Shown one piece after another: positions 60,422-64,000 of a stretch of 64,000 nt of DNA. Under the pieces are notes generated by a model that had not been told where the DNA came from, did not search any database, and worked only from the letters and a program-made list of their open reading frames with translations. Made by a program: the position numbers and the translations under genes. The stretch spans positions 1-64,000 of the forward strand of contig NZ_BAMP01000012.1 of assembly GCF_000615975.1 (NCBI RefSeq), in the 5' to 3' direction. The DNA comes from Nitratireductor aquibiodomus NL21 = JCM 21793. Lineage in GTDB: Bacteria; Pseudomonadota; Alphaproteobacteria; Rhizobiales; Rhizobiaceae. The first letter of the stretch is position 1; each line of letters starts with the position of its first letter.

Positions 60422-61435
60422 TCAGGTTCGCGGGGCTACGCGCAGGCTCTCTCGCAAAACCAGCTTTGGCTCGAACGTGATGAGGCCGGCCTCGTCACGT
60501 TCGACCGCAGCCTGCATTGCGCGTTCTATGATGTGCTCAATGTCGGTGCGGATCGTGGTCAGCGGCGGAACCGCAAACTGCACCTCGTTCATGTCATCGC
60601 AACCGATCACCGAGACGTCTGAGCCCGGACGCCGGCCCATCTTGTGGCAGGCAGAGATGACCCCGAGCGCGATCAGGTCGCTGAAGCAGAGCAGGGCGAT
60701 GTCGTCGGCCCTGTCCTCAGACAGAATGCGTGTTGCTGCCTCGAACCCGAAAGCGCGCGAGGTGGGACCATGAAGGATGCGCACGGGTTCGAGCCCAGCG
60801 CGGCGGAACTCGGACACTGCGCCTGCCTCGCGCAGTCGGGAAGCGCTTGTTTCCTGTCCGCCACCGATCCAGTACATGCGCCGATGCCCCGCATCCATCG
60901 CCGCTCGGGCCGACAATTGTCCGGCATGAAACTCGTCGCTCACCACCTGGGGGGCGGCAAAGCCCTCGATTGAACGGAAGAACAGCACCGTTGGCAGAAG
61001 CGGCTGGCCGTTTCTCACAAGAATCTCGTCCAGATCGGAGCGCGTGGTCCCATAGGCCGGGCAGAGAAGCAGAGCCTCACAACCGATCTGCAATGCCTGG
61101 CGCAAAAAGTCGGCCTGCCGCTCGCGTGATTCACGCGTGATGCCCAGAAGAAGCCTTCTGCCGCGGCGATGAATCTCACGTTCCGCGGAAATCAGCATGT
61201 CGTTGAAAATCGGGTTTGAAAGCTCTCCGAGGCAGACGGCGATCGTATTGTTGCGCGACATGCGCAAATCGGCTGCGCCCTGATTGTATATGTAACCAAG
61301 GCGGTCTGCGGCCGCCCGCACCCGGTCGAGCGTCTCCTTGGGAAATCGCTTGTCGCCGCGCAGCGCAAGCGAGACGCTTGAGACGGAGAGCCCCGTCGCC
61401 GTCGCGATGTCTTTTAGCGTTACGCGTGCCATCAT
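60422..61435 (-). CDS. LacI-family transcriptional regulator
   Basis: This 337-residue LacI regulator has the N-terminal helix-turn-helix and hinge TLKDIATATGLSVSSVSLAL (residues 5-24) with GDKRFPKETLDRVRAAADRL, and a periplasmic-binding-like effector domain (LPTVLFFRSIEG, IALLCFSDLIALG, VIGCDDMNEV). Start at the first of two adjacent ATGs (61435, 61432). It is divergent from the tct genes, with a large palindrome between, so it likely represses them until a sugar acid or carboxylate binds. Confidence 0.92.
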   Translation of the reverse strand: MMARVTLKDIATATGLSVSSVSLALRGDKRFPKETLDRVRAAADRLGYIYNQGAADLRMSRNNTIAVCLGELSNPIFNDMLISAEREIHRRGRRLLLGITRESRERQADFLRQALQIGCEALLLCPAYGTTRSDLDEILVRNGQPLLPTVLFFRSIEGFAAPQVVSDEFHAGQLSARAAMDAGHRRMYWIGGGQETSASRLREAGAVSEFRRAGLEPVRILHGPTSRAFGFEAATRILSEDRADDIALLCFSDLIALGVISACHKMGRRPGSDVSVIGCDDMNEVQFAVPPLTTIRTDIEHIIERAMQAAVERDEAGLITFEPKLVLRESLRVAPRT

Positions 61436-61495
61436 CTGAGTGTCTTTGTTGTTGGTTCCCCTGCCTGTCAGCTTGTCGCCCGATCCGGGGCGCAC

Positions 61496-61549
61496 GTCAA
61501 TCGTTTCTCCAGCTCGGTCAATCGTTTTAATAAAACGATTGACCGAGCT
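61496..61549. promoter_or_regulatory. Long perfect palindrome and extra half-site between lacI-type gene and tctC
   Basis: Two perfect 18-base arms (61511-61528 and 61532-61549) are separated by AAT. They run from AGCTCGG to GACCGAGCT, with the inner word GTCAATCGTTTT. A third copy of GTCAATCGTTT lies at 61496-61506. It is placed about 70 bases before tctC and about 60 before the LacI start. Confidence 0.65.
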
Positions 61550-61618
61550 TCAATCCCTATGTCATGCTTCTCTTTGAAGGAGAGGGTTTAGGCCCGCAAA
61601 TCTTGGGAGAGAGAAATC

Positions 61619-62595
61619 ATGAAAAGGACAATTGTGTCTGCGGTCGCGCTTGCTGCGACGGCATGGGCTTCTGCCGCTTACGCGGCCTGCGACTGGAAGC
61701 CGGAGCGGCCAGTAAGCGTCATCGTGCCGTGGGGAGCGGGCGGTACCACGGATACCAACACGCGTCAGCTCGCAACGATGCTTCAGCAGAAGTTTGACGT
61801 TCCTTTCAATGTCGTCAACCGCACCGGCGGCAATGGCGTGGTGGGGCATTCGGCCATCTCCCGCGCAAAGCCGGATGGCTACACGATCGGTGCTGCAACG
61901 GTCGAGATGAACACGATGCACTGGTTTGGTTTGACGGACCTGACCTACAGGGACATCACGCCGATAGCGCTCATCAACCAGCCATCAGCCAGCGTGCTTG
62001 TTTCCAAGGACAGCCCGTTCGGTTCCCTCAAGGAACTGCTGGATCACGCACGCGAAAACCCGGGTGAGCTGACGGCATCGGGAACGGCGCTCGGCGGTAT
62101 CTGGCATCTGGCGCTTGCGGCATGCTCAATGCCGAAGGGCTTGAAGCCGAGACCATCCGCTGGGTCCCCTCCGAGGGGTCGGCGAGCGCATTGCAGGAGC
62201 TTCTGGCCGGTGGTGTCGACATGGTCACGCCTTCGCTTCTGGAAGGAAAGACGCTTATCGATGCCGGTGAGATCAAGGCGCTTGCCTATATGAGCGACAA
62301 GCCGAGCGAAGCGTATCCCGACGTGCCGCTCACTGCCAGGGAACTGCCGAGCGGCTGGACCCTGTCAGCCTACACCACCATCTCGGCGCCGGCCAACATG
62401 CCGGAAGACATTGCATGCAGCTATGAGGCAGCTCTCAAAGAGATCGTGGAAACGAAGGAATGGGCCGAGTTTCGCAGCAGCCTCGGCGCACCGGTTGTCT
62501 GGGGCGGCAGCAAGGAGCTGCTCGATCTCATGACCCAGTATGACGAGGGCCTTGGCAACACCGTCAAGGCAATCGGGATGGCCAAGGGTCAGTAA
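61619..62595 (+). CDS. tctC: Tripartite tricarboxylate transporter binding protein TctC (frameshifted near 62118)
   Basis: This periplasmic binding protein of the Tct family has 325 residues when repaired. A signal peptide ends AYAA near residue 22. It has RPVSVIVPWGAGGTTDTNTR and VVNRTGGNGVVGHSAI at the ligand site, then GTALGGIWHLALA. One added G near 62118 gives GMLNAEGLEAETIRW and the rest. The start follows GGGAGAGAG. It is the first gene of tctC, tctB, tctA. Ligands in this family range from citrate to aromatic acids; none can be assigned. Confidence 0.9.
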
Positions 62596-62596
62596 C

Positions 62597-63055
62597 ATGC
62601 AGTTCACCCGCGATGCGGTGACGGGCCTTGTCCTGATCGCCGCCGGCGCGGCCATGTTTGCAGGCGCGTGGGGGTTTGATCCCCCCGCGGGCACTGCATT
62701 CGGAGCCGGCTTCTTCCCAAAGATCGTTTCTTCCGGAATGGCCCTGTCTGGCCTGCTCATACTTCTCGGGCGTGAAAGGCGCAGCCTCACGGAGGTTATG
62801 CGGATCGACGGCCGGGGCGTTGCCCGCGTGGCGCTGCTTGTTGCCATGATCGTTCTTTACGCTCTGGCGCTGGACCCGGTCGGATTCCACATTTCCACCG
62901 TCGCTCTGCTTTTCGCCGCGACCCTGTTTTTCGGCGGTTCGCTGCCCTCAGCCCTTCTGCTTTCAGTGCTGGCGACGGCCGTGTTCCACTTCATCTTCTA
63001 TTCGATCATGAAGGTCGCGCTGCCCTGGGGCCTTCTCCTGCCAGTCGCCTGGTAA
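62597..63055 (+). CDS. tctB: Tripartite tricarboxylate transporter small permease TctB
   Basis: This small membrane subunit (152 residues) has four hydrophobic segments. It includes FDPPAGTAFGAGFFPKIVSS near residue 26, the TctB signature region, and the last helix ending PWGLLLPVAW. It begins one base after the tctC stop, so translation is coupled. An upstream in-frame Met lies inside tctC and is not used. Confidence 0.88.
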   Translation: MQFTRDAVTGLVLIAAGAAMFAGAWGFDPPAGTAFGAGFFPKIVSSGMALSGLLILLGRERRSLTEVMRIDGRGVARVALLVAMIVLYALALDPVGFHISTVALLFAATLFFGGSLPSALLLSVLATAVFHFIFYSIMKVALPWGLLLPVAW

Positions 63056-63079
63056 GGCGAAAGGGTGGGAGTTTGATCC

Positions 63080-64000
63080 ATGGACTTTGCAGCAATCTTT
63101 TCCCAGCTCGCAGACCCGGCGCTTTTGCTGACGATCGTGCTCTGCACACTTTACGGCGCTCTTGTCGGTGCCCTGCCGGGTCTCTCCGCAACCATGGCGG
63201 TGGCGCTGCTTGTGCCGTTCACCTTCTTCATGGACCCTGTGCCGGCCATCGCCGCAATCGTGGCAACCACGTCGACTGGAATTTTCGCTGGCGACATAAG
63301 CGGCGCATTGCTGCGCATTCCCGGAACGCCGGCCTCTGCAGCCTATGTCGCCGACAGCTCCACCATCGCCCATTCGGGCAGGCCGCGCACCGTTCTTTTT
63401 GTCTCGCTGTTTTCTGGCGCGGCCGGCGGGGTGATCGGCGTCATCGCTCTCAGCCTCGCTGCGCCGATGCTGGCCGGTTTCGCAACCAATTTCTCGAGCT
63501 ACGAAATGTTCTGGCTCGCGGCCCTGGGTCTGAGCTGCGCCGTTTTCGTTTCGGACGCGCCGCCAGCCAAAACCTTCGCCAGCCTGTTCATAGGTCTTGC
63601 GATCGCCTGCGTCGGCATTGATGTCGCGGTCGGCATGCCGCGCTACACGTTCGGCCTCTACGATCTTTATGACGGCGTCAATTTCATCTCGGCAATGATC
63701 GGCTTTTTCGCGCTGACAGAGCTGTTCCGCGCGGCGCTTGAGCCCAAAGCCCCGCGTGCAGATGCAAAATCGCCAAAGATGGAGCCGCTCCGGCAGGCCA
63801 TCGGCGATGCGTTGAAAGTGGTGCGCCAGCGCTGGGTCAGCGTGATCCGGTCCGGGCCGCTGGGCGTTTTCATCGGCGTTTTGCCGGGCGCGGGTTCCGA
63901 TGTCGCGGCGTGGATCGCCTATGCGGTCTCGCGCCGCTTCTCCAAAACGCCGGAGAAATACGGCAAGGGGCATTATGAGGGGATCGTCGATGGCGGTGCT
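63080..64000 (+). CDS. tctA: Tripartite tricarboxylate transporter large permease TctA (3' end outside window)
   Basis: This is the large membrane subunit of the Tct importer; 307 codons are present and the frame is open to the window end. It starts MDFAAIFSQLADPALLLTIV and has the TctA signature VGALPGLSATMAVALLVPFT and LLRIPGTPASAAYVADS, then GVFIGVLPGAGSDVAAWIAY with the second conserved Gly-rich loop. It lies 24 bases after tctB. The full family length is about 500 residues, so roughly 190 remain outside. Confidence 0.92.
   Translation, partial: MDFAAIFSQLADPALLLTIVLCTLYGALVGALPGLSATMAVALLVPFTFFMDPVPAIAAIVATTSTGIFAGDISGALLRIPGTPASAAYVADSSTIAHSGRPRTVLFVSLFSGAAGGVIGVIALSLAAPMLAGFATNFSSYEMFWLAALGLSCAVFVSDAPPAKTFASLFIGLAIACVGIDVAVGMPRYTFGLYDLYDGVNFISAMIGFFALTELFRAALEPKAPRADAKSPKMEPLRQAIGDALKVVRQRWVSVIRSGPLGVFIGVLPGAGSDVAAWIAYAVSRRFSKTPEKYGKGHYEGIVDGGA

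Overview
The window is GC-rich chromosomal DNA from an alphaproteobacterium. It is most likely from the order Hyphomicrobiales (Rhizobiales), in or near Phyllobacteriaceae. Grounds for this are the protein sequences (glucokinase, IF3 beginning RRPFKAP, an AccD without zinc cysteines, PmtA), gene neighbourhoods such as dnaK/dnaJ/pmtA, pheS-pheT and trpFBA-accD-folC, and two families of stem-loop repeats of the rhizobial intergenic type. No CRISPR, rRNA, prophage or insertion sequence was found. The assignment is from recognition only; no search was run.

Layout. 1-7.6 kb: queG (5' end outside the window), an SDR gene, mepA, glk, an MsbA-type ABC exporter, dapB and gpmA, then tRNA-Leu(CAG) with its own promoter and terminator. 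7.9-14.6 kb: a diguanylate cyclase, an RlpA-like protein, a GGDEF-EAL protein, gshB, comM and a LysE exporter. 14.6-20 kb: composite palindromic repeats, an ArsR/SRPBCC/DUF1801 operon, an ankyrin protein, a BTLCP peptidase and a PHB depolymerase. 20-30.7 kb: GNAT, pyrF, an FMN reductase, pmtA, dnaJ, an acyltransferase, dnaK, a SleB-type hydrolase, a Gfo/Idh oxidoreductase and a RhuM protein. 30.7-38.9 kb: pheT, pheS, a kinase-fold gene, rplT, rpmI, infC and neighbours. 39-45.3 kb: a YgjP-type peptidase, then trpF, trpB, a small ORF, trpA, accD and folC. 45.6-64 kb: accessory catabolism and transport. This comprises (a) an IclR-linked locus with a two-permease NitT/TauT ABC importer, a TIM-barrel enzyme, two AroE-like dehydrogenases and a cytoplasmic FG-GAP protein; (b) a LysR-linked TRAP transporter with a D-aminoacylase; and (c) a LacI-linked tripartite tricarboxylate (Tct) transporter that runs off the right end.

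The best candidate for an undescribed system is the IclR locus (45.6-54.6 kb). The FG-GAP/AroE-like pair on the plus strand and the seven-gene IclR-ABC-TIM-AroE run on the minus strand converge head-on. Their two distant promoter regions carry the same operator-like palindrome (TTGGAAT-N3-ATTCCA), so they look like one regulon. Both dehydrogenases keep the AroE catalytic Lys and Asp but have lost both serines that hold shikimate, which suggests a different small substrate.

A caution applies to the whole window. Seventeen genes, including essential pheS, are each broken by one or two frameshifts (18 in all). Seventeen of the 18 are repaired by adding one base and the last by adding two, and most sit beside short G, C or T runs. 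This pattern looks like base under-calling in the sequence rather than gene decay. I therefore annotate these genes as full-length CDS spans and give the position of each shift.
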